Shown piece after piece: positions 25,751 to 33,592 of a DNA stretch of 64,000 nt. The stretch is taken from the NCBI RefSeq assembly GCF_016862555.1, contig NZ_BONE01000007.1, positions 62,001 to 126,000 of the forward strand, read 5' to 3'. How positions within the stretch are numbered: the stretch's first letter is position 1; every line of letters begins with the position of its first letter. Source of the DNA: Asanoa siamensis (GTDB lineage: Bacteria; Actinomycetota; Actinomycetes; Mycobacteriales; Micromonosporaceae). The position numbers and the translations under genes are program-made. The notes under the pieces were generated by a model. The model saw only the letters and a program-made list of their open reading frames with translations, made no database searches and was not told where the DNA came from.

Positions 25751-26878
25751 ATGCGGTTACTGGTCTGCCCTGACAAGTTCGCCGGCACGCTCTCCGCACC
25801 CGACGTCGCGCGCGCCGTCGCCGACGGTTGGCGGGAGCGCTCGCCCGGCGACGAGGTGACGCTGCGCCCCCTCTCCGACGGCGGCCCCGGGTTCGTCGAG
25901 GTGCTCGCGGAGCCGGTCGGTGGGCGCCGGATCCCGGTCCGGACCACGGACCCGTTGGGCCGCCCGGTCGACGCCGAGGTGCTGCTGAGCCAGGACGGAT
26001 CCACCGCGTACGTGGAGAGCGCCCAGGCCTGTGGCCTGCACCTCCTCGACGAGCACGAGCGCAACCCCAGGATCACCACGTCGTACGGCCTGGGCGTGCT
26101 CGTCCTCGCCGCCGTCGAGGCCGGCGCCCGCACCGTGGTGATCGGCCTCGGCGGCTCCGCGACCAACGACGCCGGCGCCGGGATGCTGGCTGCCCTGGGT
26201 GCCGCACCGCTGGACGAGCACGGCACCGCGCTGCCCTACGGCGGTGCCGCGCTGGCCCACGCCGCGGCGCTCGGCGGCCAGCCGATGACCCGCGGCGCGA
26301 CCCTGGTCGCGGCCACCGACGTCGACAACCCGCTGACCGGCCTGCACGGCGCGTCCAGCGTCTACGGCCCGCAGAAGGGCGCCGACCGCGCCGACGTGCT
26401 GCTGCTGGACGCCGCCCTCGAGCGGTTCGCCGGCGTACTCGTGAAAGACCTGCCGTCCTGCCCGCCCGACGTCGCGACGCTCCCGGGCGCGGGTGCCGCC
26501 GGTGGCCTCGGCGCGGCCGTCCTGGCGCTCGGTGGCCGGTGCGAATCGGGCATCGGGCTCGTGACCGGCATGATCGGGCTGGAAACGGCCCTCGACGCGG
26601 CCGACCTGGTGATCACCGGCGAGGGCTCGTTCGACCACCAGTCACTGCGCGGCAAGGTGGTCGCAGGGGTGGCCGGCGGCGCGCGTGACCGCGGCGTGCC
26701 CTGCGTGGTGCTGGCCGGCCGGGTCAGCACCGGGCGCCGGGAGGCGGCCAACGCCGGGATCACCGAGACCCACAGCCTGGTCGACCACTTCGGCAGCGAG
26801 GCGGAGGCGATGGCCCGTCCGGCCGCCGGCCTGCGCGAGATCGCCTCACGACTCGCCGGTCAGTGGTCACGGCAGTGA
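25751..26878 (+). CDS. Glycerate kinase
   Basis: A 375-residue GckA/GarK-type kinase that phosphorylates glycerate. It begins MRLLVCPDKFAGTLSAPDVA, the family start, with the Lys that positions glycerate. GLGGSATNDAGAGMLAALGA at about residues 133-152 is the signature. VTGMIGLETALDAADLVITG and EGSFDHQSLRGK close the active site. Divergent from nadA. Synteny with Rv2205c of M. tuberculosis (by memory) supports the call; product would be 2- or 3-phosphoglycerate depending on subtype. Confidence 0.93.
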   Translation: MRLLVCPDKFAGTLSAPDVARAVADGWRERSPGDEVTLRPLSDGGPGFVEVLAEPVGGRRIPVRTTDPLGRPVDAEVLLSQDGSTAYVESAQACGLHLLDEHERNPRITTSYGLGVLVLAAVEAGARTVVIGLGGSATNDAGAGMLAALGAAPLDEHGTALPYGGAALAHAAALGGQPMTRGATLVAATDVDNPLTGLHGASSVYGPQKGADRADVLLLDAALERFAGVLVKDLPSCPPDVATLPGAGAAGGLGAAVLALGGRCESGIGLVTGMIGLETALDAADLVITGEGSFDHQSLRGKVVAGVAGGARDRGVPCVVLAGRVSTGRREAANAGITETHSLVDHFGSEAEAMARPAAGLREIASRLAGQWSRQ

Positions 26879-27026
26879 CATTCACCTCAGCCGGCCCAGG
26901 AACGGGCCCCGGAGTAAACTTTGGTCACGACCCTGATGGGGAATGCCCGGCGGACGGGCTAGCGTTGGCCCGAGGGACAACGTTGGTCCGCGGGACCGGC
27001 GATCGCAGCGAGCAGGGAGATCCCAC

Positions 27027-27395
27027 GTGACCACTTCAGCGCAGACCGGGTCGGCCGAGACCGCGGCGGCTACGACTGTCGTCCTCACCGACGTCGCAGC
27101 GGTGAAGGTGAAGGCCCTGATCGAGCAGGAGGGCCGCGACGACCTGCGGCTCCGCGTGGCCGTGCAGCCGGGTGGCTGCTCCGGGCTGCGTTACCAGCTC
27201 TTCTTCGACGAGCGTTCGCTCGACGGTGACGTCGTCAACGACTTCGGCGGTGTCGAGGTCGTCGTCGACCGGATGAGCGCCCCCTACCTGGCCGGCGCGA
27301 CCATCGACTTCGCCGACCGGATCGACGCCCAGGGCTTCACGATCGACAACCCCAACGCGCAGAACTCCTGCGCGTGCGGCGACTCGTTCCACTAA
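27027..27395 (+). CDS. erpA: Iron-sulfur cluster insertion protein (HesB/IscA family)
   Basis: A 122-residue A-type Fe-S carrier that delivers clusters to apo-enzymes. The three conserved cysteines are in PGGCSGLRYQ (about residue 51) and in the C-terminal NSCACGDSFH. The N-terminal about 20 residues are a Thr/Ala-rich extension. GTG 27027 is chosen because GGGAG lies seven bases before it. Followed by a strong hairpin, so it is monocistronic. Nearby nadA and the Rieske protein are possible clients. Confidence 0.93.
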   Translation: MTTSAQTGSAETAAATTVVLTDVAAVKVKALIEQEGRDDLRLRVAVQPGGCSGLRYQLFFDERSLDGDVVNDFGGVEVVVDRMSAPYLAGATIDFADRIDAQGFTIDNPNAQNSCACGDSFH

Positions 27396-27417
27396 GCCGC
27401 ACCACACCGTTTCTCGC

Positions 27418-27449
27418 GAGCGGGGCCGCCTCTTCGGGCGGTCCCGCTC
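27418..27449 (+). terminator. Hairpin after erpA
   Basis: 13-bp stem GAGCGGGGCCGCC/GGCGGTCCCGCTC with one G-U pair and loop TCTTCG, 22 bases after the erpA stop, followed by GTCGTGTCTG. Well formed, weak T content. Confidence 0.75.
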
Positions 27450-27510
27450 GTCGTGTCTGACCGGCCGGTAAGCTTCCCCGCGCCATCCGTACCCGACCCC
27501 GAGGGCCGAC

Positions 27511-28488
27511 ATGAAGATCGCCGTTAGCGGCTCGATCGCCACCGACCACCTGATGCACTTCCCGGGCCGGTTCGCCGACCAGCTCATCGCGGACCAGCTC
27601 CACAAGGTGTCGCTCTCGTTCCTGATCGACGACCTGGTCGTACGGCGTGGTGGGGTGGCCGCGAACATCGCTTTCGGCATGGCCCAGCTCGGCCTGCACC
27701 CGGTGCTGATCGGCGCGGTCGGCCAGGACTTCGACGACTACCGGTCCTGGCTGGAGCGGCACGGCGTCGACTGCGACTCGGTGCACGTCTCCGAGGTGCT
27801 GCACACCGCGCGCTTCGTCTGCACGACCGACGAGGACATGTGCCAGATCGCGTCCTTCTACGCCGGCGCGATGAGCGAGGCCCGCAACATCGAGATCGCT
27901 CCCGCGTACGACCGGGTCGGCGGTTTCGACCTGGTCCTGATCAGCGCCGACGACCCGCAGGGCATGGTCCGCCACTCGCAGGAGTGCCGGGAGCGCGGCT
28001 ACCGGTTCGCCGCCGACCCGTCGCAGCAGCTCGCCCGGATGGGCGGCGACGACATCGTCCAGCTCATCGACGGCGCGGCCTACCTGCTCACCAACGACTA
28101 CGAGAAGTCGCTGCTGGAGAGCAAGACCGGCCTGTCCGACGCCGAGGTGCTCGACCGGGTCGAGGTGCGGGTCACCACGCTCGGCAAGAACGGCGTCGAG
28201 ATCACCGGGAAGAACCTCGAGCGGATCCACGTGCCGATCGCCGCCGACGTGCGGCCCGTCGACCCGACCGGTGTCGGCGACGGCTTCCGGGCCGGCTTCT
28301 TCGCGGGCCTGTCCTGGGGCCTGGGCCTGGAGCGCTCCGCGCAGATCGGCTCGCTGCTGGCCGGCCACGTCCTCGAGGCGGCCGGCGGCCAGGAATACGA
28401 CCTGCGCGCCGACACCTTCCTCAAGCGACTCGGCGACTCGTACGGGCAAGAGGCCGCCGACGACGTGCGCCCGCACCTCCAGGGGTGA
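27511..28488 (+). CDS. adoK: Adenosine kinase, PfkB family
   Basis: A 325-residue ribokinase-fold enzyme that converts adenosine to AMP. It begins MKIAVSGSIATDHLMHFPGR and continues with LVVRRGGVAANIAFGMAQLG (substrate site), HTARFVCTTDEDM, and the C-terminal ATP signature VDPTGVGDGFRAGFFAGL at about residues 250-267 with the catalytic Asp. As I recall it, the mycobacterial adenosine kinase Rv2202c aligns closely over its whole length, including ADPSQQLAR and LLTNDYE, unlike sugar kinases. The TGA overlaps the GTG of the next kinase (GTGA). Confidence 0.9.
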   Translation: MKIAVSGSIATDHLMHFPGRFADQLIADQLHKVSLSFLIDDLVVRRGGVAANIAFGMAQLGLHPVLIGAVGQDFDDYRSWLERHGVDCDSVHVSEVLHTARFVCTTDEDMCQIASFYAGAMSEARNIEIAPAYDRVGGFDLVLISADDPQGMVRHSQECRERGYRFAADPSQQLARMGGDDIVQLIDGAAYLLTNDYEKSLLESKTGLSDAEVLDRVEVRVTTLGKNGVEITGKNLERIHVPIAADVRPVDPTGVGDGFRAGFFAGLSWGLGLERSAQIGSLLAGHVLEAAGGQEYDLRADTFLKRLGDSYGQEAADDVRPHLQG

Positions 28489-28988
28489 CACCCCGCCTGG
28501 TCGTCTTCGCCGGCCTGCCCGGGGTCGGCAAGAGCACCCTGGCCGCCCGGGTCGGGGCCGCGCTGCCCGCGCCCGTGCTCGCCGTCGACACCGTCGACCG
28601 GGTGCTGCGGGCGCACGAGCTGACCGAGCCCCGGCCGGGCGTCGCCGCGTACGGCGTGGTCGGCGCCCTGGCCGAGGCCCAGCTCGCGATGGGGTTGCAC
28701 GCCGTCGTGGACGCGGTCAACCCCGTCGCCGCGGCCCGGGCCGCCTGGCCCGAGCTGAGCGACCGCACCGGCGCGGCGCTGCGCGTGGTCGAGGTCTGGT
28801 GCGCCGACATGGCCGAGCACCGGCGGCGGGTCGAGAGCCGGCACGCCGCCGCCCCGGTCAACCCCGACTGGGAGCAGGTGGTCCTGCGGATGGCCGAGTA
28901 CGAGCCGTACGTCGGCCGCCGCCTGGTCGTGGACACCTCGGTCGGCGGCGACCCGCTGCCGGGCATCCTGTCCTGGATCCAGGACTAG
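28485..28988 (+). CDS. P-loop kinase/ATPase, AAA_33 type
   Basis: A 167-residue cytosolic protein with Walker A GLPGVGKST (about residues 10-18) followed by a zeta-toxin/gluconate-kinase-like fold: VLAVDTVDRVLR for the base-binding Asp and VVDAVNPVAAARAAWPEL for the core helix. The C-terminal lid has HRRRVESRHAAAPVNPDWEQ with several Arg. It is coupled to adoK by a GTGA overlap, so a nucleoside or nucleotide substrate is reasonable but unproved. The last four bases (CTAG) overlap the tusA stop. Confidence 0.85.
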   Translation: MTPRLVVFAGLPGVGKSTLAARVGAALPAPVLAVDTVDRVLRAHELTEPRPGVAAYGVVGALAEAQLAMGLHAVVDAVNPVAAARAAWPELSDRTGAALRVVEVWCADMAEHRRRVESRHAAAPVNPDWEQVVLRMAEYEPYVGRRLVVDTSVGGDPLPGILSWIQD

Positions 28989-29197
28989 CCCGCGCGGCGG
29001 ACGTCGAAGGCGAACCGCTCGGGGGAGCCCAGGTAGTCCTGGCCGCGCATCCGGCACCAGGCCGGGATGTCGGTCGCGGCGGCCGGGTCGTCGGCGAGCA
29101 CCCGCAGCGTGGCGCCGACCGGCAGGTCCGGCAACCGGCGGGCCAGCGCGATCACCGGCAGCGGGCAGCGCTGGCCCCGGCAGTCCAGGATCTCCAT
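28985..29197 (-). CDS. TusA-family sulfurtransferase
   Basis: A 70-residue sulfur carrier with the CPxP signature: MEILDCRGQRCPLPVIALA. The sulfur-accepting Cys is C11 in RCPLP; the downstream part (VLADDPAAATDIPAWCRM) is the usual TusA/SirA fold. The ATG overlaps the stop of the cysteine desulfurase gene (TGATG), so the desulfurase probably loads sulfur onto it. Role could be tRNA thiolation, cofactor assembly or sulfur trafficking. Confidence 0.9.
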   Translation of the reverse strand: MEILDCRGQRCPLPVIALARRLPDLPVGATLRVLADDPAAATDIPAWCRMRGQDYLGSPERFAFDVRRAG

Positions 29198-30336
29198 CAG
29201 AGGTTCACCACGCCCGCCTCGGCCCGCAGGTCGGCGACGATCCCCGGCAGCTCGGCGAGGAACCGGTCGACCTCCTCGGCGGTGCTCTCCCGGTGCAGCG
29301 AGACGCGGACGTTGCCGTGCGAGAGCACACCCATCGCGACCAGCACGTGGCTCGGCGTCAGCGTCGAGGACGTGCACGACGAGCCGGACGAGACCGCGAA
29401 GCCGCGGCGGTCCAGCGCGTGCAGCAGCGCCTCGCCGTCGACGTAGAGGCAGGAGAACGTGACCAGGTGCGGCAGCCGCGCCGCCGGGTCACCGACCACC
29501 TCGACGTCGGGCACCGTCGCGGCGACCGTGGCGCGGATCCGGTCGACCAGGGCGCGGTGCCGGTCGGCGAGATCCGCGGCCTCGGCGGCGGCCGCCCGCA
29601 GCGACGCCGCGGCCGCGACCAGCGACGGCAGGTCGGCGTTGCGGTCAGTGCGCTCCTCGGCCGGCCCCGGCGTCAGGAACCGCGTGCCCTTGCGCACGAC
29701 GAGCAGCCCGACTCCTGGCGGACCACCCCATTTGTGCGCACTCGCCGTCAGGATCGACCAGCCGGACGGCAGCGGCCCGCGACCCACCGACTGCGCGGCG
29801 TCCACATAGAGCGGCACGCCGTGCGCCGCGGCCGCCTCCGCCGCCTCCGCGACCGGCTGCACGGTGCCGACCTCGTGGCTCGCGCTGATCAGCGCGGCCA
29901 GCGCGGTGCCCGGCGCGGCGACCTCGGCCGCGAACGCCGCCAGGTCGACGCGGCCGAGCCGGTCCACGCCGACCGACGCGGCGGTGCCGCCGGCCGCCAC
30001 GTGCCGCTCCGCGGCGTGCAGCACCGCGGAGTGCTCGATCGCGGAGTGCACGAGGCGCCCGCCCACCCGGGCCCGGCCGGCCAGGCCGCCGAGCACGGCC
30101 GTGTGCGCGGCCGCCGTGCCGCCCGCCGTGAACGACAGCTCGTCGGGACGCACCCCGAGCACCTCGGCGGTCGCGCCGCGGGCCGCGTCGAGCAACTGGC
30201 GGGCGCGGCGGGCGCGCGAGTAGAGCCGGGCCGGATCGGCCCAGCCGTCGTCCAGCGCCGCGGCCAGCGCCTGCCGGGCGGCCGGGTGCAACGGAGCCGC
30301 GCTGGCGGCGTCGAAATAGGCCTCGGAAACCCCCAC
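29197..30336 (-). CDS. Cysteine desulfurase, NifS/IscS class
   Basis: PLP enzyme, 379 residues, that takes sulfur from cysteine to give a persulfide. YFDAASAAPLHPAA is the family start, the PLP-binding lysine is in TASAHKWGGPPG (about residue 195), and the active-site Cys lies in the mobile loop SSGSSCTSSTLTP (about 330-342), group I type. I chose GTG 30336 because the motif begins seven residues later; no strong Shine-Dalgarno is visible. The tusA gene is coupled downstream. A second scaffold (IscU) is not present, so this pair is a dedicated sulfur relay rather than the SUF/ISC system. Confidence 0.92.
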   Translation of the reverse strand: MGVSEAYFDAASAAPLHPAARQALAAALDDGWADPARLYSRARRARQLLDAARGATAEVLGVRPDELSFTAGGTAAAHTAVLGGLAGRARVGGRLVHSAIEHSAVLHAAERHVAAGGTAASVGVDRLGRVDLAAFAAEVAAPGTALAALISASHEVGTVQPVAEAAEAAAAHGVPLYVDAAQSVGRGPLPSGWSILTASAHKWGGPPGVGLLVVRKGTRFLTPGPAEERTDRNADLPSLVAAAASLRAAAAEAADLADRHRALVDRIRATVAATVPDVEVVGDPAARLPHLVTFSCLYVDGEALLHALDRRGFAVSSGSSCTSSTLTPSHVLVAMGVLSHGNVRVSLHRESTAEEVDRFLAELPGIVADLRAEAGVVNL

Positions 30337-30447
30337 GATCAAACGGTATCCCCGACGCCGCGCCGACCCCCGGAGCGGCGTGAGGACCTTGGTCGAGTAA
30401 TGTGCGACCGTCGGTGACGGCAGGTGCGAGAGGGGCAGGACCACAAC

Positions 30448-31371
30448 GTGTCCGCAGAGCGTTCGAAGGCGCGGCCGGTAGCCGTCCGGTTGGCCGGTGT
30501 CGGCGTCGCCGGTGCGCTGCTGTTGGTGCTCTCCGGTTGTGACGTCGGCAGTCATGTCGACGGCTTCGGTTGGCCGCAGAACGGCATCACCGAGCAGTCC
30601 AAGCGGATGTACGACCTGTGGATCGGTTCCACCGTCGCCGCCCTGATCGTGGGCGTCTTCGTCTGGGCCCTGATCTTCTGGTGCGTGATCCGCTACCGCA
30701 AGCGCGGCGACAAGCTGCCGGTGCAGACCCGGTTCAACATGCCGATGGAGTTCCTCTACACCATCGCGCCGATCCTGGTGGTCTCCGTCCTCTTCTACTA
30801 CACGGCGATCGTGCAGACCGACGTCAACCGGACCACGGCCGACCCGGCGGTGACCGTCGAGGTCGAGGCGTTCAAGTGGAACTGGCAGTTCAACTACCAG
30901 AACGGCCCGACCGAGGGTGACCGCGTCGGCGAGACCGTCACCTCGACGCTGGGCACCACCGAGATCATCCCGATCCTGGTGCTGCCGACCGGCCGGACGA
31001 TCCGGTTCGAGGAGACCAGCCGCGACGTCATCCACTCGTTCTGGGTGCCGGAGCTGCTGTTCAAGCGCGACGTCTTCCCGGGCAACGTGCGCAACGTCTT
31101 CGAGGTCACCATCGACCAGGAGGGCGCCTACGTCGGCCGCTGCGCCGAGCTGTGCGGCACCTACCACTCGATGATGAACTTCGAGCTGCGCGCGGTCTCC
31201 GGTGACGAGTACGACCGGTTCATCGCCGCGAAGCAGGCCGGGCAGTCGACGCAGCAGGCGCTGACGGCGATCGGCGAGGAGCCGTTCGCCACCACGACCT
31301 CGCCGTTCCCGACGCGCCGCGACGAAGCGAACTTCAACCCGGCCGGCGCGGGCGCCGGCACGGGCAACTGA
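30448..31371 (+). CDS. ctaC: Cytochrome c oxidase subunit II
   Basis: A 307-residue membrane-anchored subunit that carries the CuA centre of the aa3 oxidase. A lipobox-like LVLSGC near residue 33 suggests a lipid-modified signal. Two helices follow (WIGSTVAALIVGVFVWALIF and FLYTIAPILVVSVLFYYTAI), then the CuA domain with FEETSRDVIHSFWVPEL and the copper ligands CAELCGTYHSMM (C232, C236, H240). GTG 30448 has AGGA eight bases upstream; an in-frame GTG at 30424 is an alternative. ctaF follows after 10 bp. The catalytic subunit I (ctaD) is absent here. Confidence 0.95.
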   Translation: MSAERSKARPVAVRLAGVGVAGALLLVLSGCDVGSHVDGFGWPQNGITEQSKRMYDLWIGSTVAALIVGVFVWALIFWCVIRYRKRGDKLPVQTRFNMPMEFLYTIAPILVVSVLFYYTAIVQTDVNRTTADPAVTVEVEAFKWNWQFNYQNGPTEGDRVGETVTSTLGTTEIIPILVLPTGRTIRFEETSRDVIHSFWVPELLFKRDVFPGNVRNVFEVTIDQEGAYVGRCAELCGTYHSMMNFELRAVSGDEYDRFIAAKQAGQSTQQALTAIGEEPFATTTSPFPTRRDEANFNPAGAGAGTGN

Positions 31372-31381
31372 GAGGCCGGCC

Positions 31382-31807
31382 ATGCGCACCGAATGGAAAC
31401 TGTTCAGCGTCATCTCCGCCTTCCTGTTCGTGGCCACGTTCGTCTACGCGTTCTGGACCAACGCGCAGACCCAGGGCATCGACTGGGTCGGCACGATCGC
31501 GCTGGCGCTGAGCTTCCTGCTGACCACGATGTGCGGCGGCTTCTTCTGGTTCGTCAGCCGGCGCATCGAGCCGCGCCCGGAGGACCGCTCCGACGGTGAG
31601 ATCGCCGACGGCGCGGGCGAGATCGGCTTCTTCAGCCCGGGCAGCTACTGGCCGTTCGGCCTGGCGCTGGCCGCCACGATCGCCGGCCTCGGCCTGGTCT
31701 TCTGGCAGGTCTGGCTGCTGGTGATCGGCCTGGTCGCGGTCATCCTGGCCGCCTGCGGCCTGCTCTTCGAGTACTACACCGGCACCCGCCGCACCGCCGA
31801 GCACTAG
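31382..31807 (+). CDS. ctaF: Cytochrome c oxidase subunit IV
   Basis: A 141-residue membrane protein with four helices, the small actinobacterial oxidase subunit. It begins MRTEWKLFSVISAFLFVATF, with TMCGGFFWFVSRRIEPRPED and FSPGSYWPFGLALAATIA, both conserved in the family. Cotranscribed with ctaC, and followed by a canonical terminator, so the operon is ctaC-ctaF. Mycobacteria have the same pairing (Rv2200c-Rv2199c by memory) with ctaD elsewhere. Confidence 0.92.
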   Translation: MRTEWKLFSVISAFLFVATFVYAFWTNAQTQGIDWVGTIALALSFLLTTMCGGFFWFVSRRIEPRPEDRSDGEIADGAGEIGFFSPGSYWPFGLALAATIAGLGLVFWQVWLLVIGLVAVILAACGLLFEYYTGTRRTAEH

Positions 31808-31822
31808 CTCGTCCTTCGGAGA

Positions 31823-31861
31823 AAGGCCGATCCGGTTTCGACCGGGTCGGCCTTCTTCTTT
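31823..31861 (+). terminator. Canonical intrinsic terminator after ctaF
   Basis: 14-bp stem, AAGGCCGA then CCGGT with one G-U pair, closed by a TTCG tetraloop and followed by CTTCTTT. Begins 15 bases after the ctaF stop; the best terminator in the window. Confidence 0.92.
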
Positions 31862-31991
31862 GCCCGGGTTCCGGTCGTCGGCCGGGTCCATTTCCTTACC
31901 CGGGTCCGCGCTGGTCCGGACCGTTGCTCCCGCCGGACACCGCTCCGCTGCCAGGTCCGCGGGAGCGCGGCCCCGCCCCGCCGGGCGGGGT

Positions 31992-32040
31992 TAGGAACGG
32001 TCCGTTCCTATGCGGAAAGCGTTAGGAACGGACCGTTGCT
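31992..32040. repeat. Two copies of a 19-bp palindrome (TAGGAACGG motif)
   Basis: TAGGAACGG-T-CCGTTCCTA is a perfect palindrome at 31992-32010. A second copy at 32023-32041 has TAGGAACGG-A-CCGTTGCTT, 31 bp away. A third half, GGACCGTTGCT, occurs at about 31918. The stretch 31862-32046 holds these repeats and GC-rich sequence, but no gene. The ctaF stop and trpD stop converge here. I recall very similar palindromes (AGGAAGGGCCCCTTCCT) dispersed in Micromonospora genomes, so this may be a family-wide repeat. Confidence 0.8.
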
Positions 32041-32046
32041 TTCGTT

Positions 32047-33108
32047 CTAGAGGCCGTCGGCCTTGGCCGCCTGCGCGACCGTGACCCAGCGGTCCAGGAG
32101 GTTCGCGGCGGCGCCCGTGTCGACGGCCGCGGCGGCCCGCTCCAGGGCGGCCGGCAGCGCCGTGGCGAGGTCGTCGGCGCCGCCGGCGTGGGCGACCAGG
32201 GCCGCGGCCGCGTTGACCAGCGTGGCGTCGCGGACCGGCCCCCGCTCGCCCGCCAGGACCCGGCGCGCGGCGTCGGCGTTGAACGTGGCGTCGCCGCCTC
32301 GCAGGTCGCCCGGCGCGGACCGGGGGAGACCCAGGTCGACGGTGTCGAGGCGGCCTTCGGTGACCACGCCGGCGCGGGCCATCCAGAACCGGGTCGGCGT
32401 CGCGGTGCTGATCTCGTCGAGGCCGTCCTCGCCGCGCACCACGAGCGCCGAGTCGCCGCGGCCCGCGAACACGGCCGCCATCACCGGCGCCATCCGCTCG
32501 TCGAAGCAGCCGACCAGGCCGGACCGCGGCCGCGCCGGGTTGCTCAGCGGGCCGAGGAAGTTGAACGCGGTGGGCACGCCGATCTCGCGCCGCGCCGGGC
32601 CCGCGTGCCGCATGCCCGGGTGGAACCGGGCGGCGAAGCAGAAGCCGATGCCGGCCTCGGCCACCGTGCGGGCCACCCCGGCCGGGCCGAGCTCCAGCGG
32701 GATGCCGAAGTGCTCCAGCAGGTCGGCGGTGCCGCACAGCGACGACGCGGCGCGGTTGCCGTGCTTGACCACGCGGACGCCGCAGGCCGCCACCACCATG
32801 GCCGCCATCGTCGAGATGTTGACCGTGTGCGCCCGGTCGCCGCCGGTGCCGACCACGTCGACGGCGTCGGTGCGCAGCTCCTCGGGCAGGTCGACCCGGA
32901 CGGCCGCCTCGAGCATCGCCTCGACCAGGCCGGCCAGCTCGGCCGGCGTCTCGCCCTTGGCCCGCAGCGCCATCATGAACGCGGCGATCTGGGCCGGCGT
33001 GGCCGAGCCGGCCATGATCTCGCCCATCGCCCAGGCGGTGTCCGGGGTCGCTAGCTCCTCGGCGCGCAGCAGCGCGGTGAGCAGGTTGGGCCAGGTCCGA
33101 TCGCCCAT
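32047..33108 (-). CDS. trpD: Anthranilate phosphoribosyltransferase
   Basis: Second step of tryptophan synthesis: anthranilate plus PRPP gives phosphoribosylanthranilate. The 353-residue protein has [20 protein letters not shown] (PRPP binding, about residues 84-103) and [20 protein letters not shown], then [19 protein letters not shown]-like [22 protein letters not shown] 33108 has GGGAGG upstream. Other trp genes are absent. The site next to the cytochrome genes matches the location of trpD in mycobacteria and, by memory, Streptomyces. Confidence 0.95.
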   Translation of the reverse strand: MGDRTWPNLLTALLRAEELATPDTAWAMGEIMAGSATPAQIAAFMMALRAKGETPAELAGLVEAMLEAAVRVDLPEELRTDAVDVVGTGGDRAHTVNISTMAAMVVAACGVRVVKHGNRAASSLCGTADLLEHFGIPLELGPAGVARTVAEAGIGFCFAARFHPGMRHAGPARREIGVPTAFNFLGPLSNPARPRSGLVGCFDERMAPVMAAVFAGRGDSALVVRGEDGLDEISTATPTRFWMARAGVVTEGRLDTVDLGLPRSAPGDLRGGDATFNADAARRVLAGERGPVRDATLVNAAAALVAHAGGADDLATALPAALERAAAAVDTGAAANLLDRWVTVAQAAKADGL

Positions 33109-33157
33109 GCCGGGCCTCCCGTGGCGGGCAGAGGGTGGGTGAGGATGGCGCCCCTGG

Positions 33158-33574
33158 TCAGGCGGTGGTGACGGGCCCGCCGGTGGCGTAGGACCGAAGC
33201 ATGGCCGCGACGGTGCGGCCGGTCTCGATCGGGTCGAGCGGGTACATCAGGGTGCCGTCGACCTGGGCGTAGGCCGCCAGCCAGCGATCCGCGGCCCGGG
33301 CCAGCACCACACAGGTGGGCGGGGCGGCGTTGGGGCGGTCGTCCTTGATCTGCCGGGCCAGGCCCAGTCCACCGGCCGGGGTCGCCTCGCCGTCGAGCAG
33401 CATCAGGTCGATCTCGTAGTCGTCGACCAGGCGCACGCAGGCGTCGTAGTCGTCGGCCTCGACGAACTCGACCCGCAGGTCAGCCGCCGGGCGGGTGCCG
33501 ACGGCGAGGCGCATCCGGTCGCGGACCTTCGGGTCGTCGCTGTAGAGCAGGACGGTGTACGTGCGGTCGGTCAT
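33158..33574 (-). CDS. Response-regulator-like receiver domain protein, atypical
   Basis: A 138-residue single-domain protein with the CheY fold and no output domain. The acidic pair SDD (D13, D14) and phosphoacceptor-like D61 in LMLLDGEA are kept, but the lysine normally found before the last proline strand is replaced: LMYPLDP near residue 112 has Tyr. That lysine is needed for standard phosphorylation signalling, so this may be a phosphorylation-independent or pseudo-receiver. Between trpD and the oxidase assembly gene and in the same direction, with no histidine kinase nearby. Confidence 0.85.
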   Translation of the reverse strand: MTDRTYTVLLYSDDPKVRDRMRLAVGTRPAADLRVEFVEADDYDACVRLVDDYEIDLMLLDGEATPAGGLGLARQIKDDRPNAAPPTCVVLARAADRWLAAYAQVDGTLMYPLDPIETGRTVAAMLRSYATGGPVTTA

Positions 33575-33592
33575 CGAAAGGCTCCCACGTGG

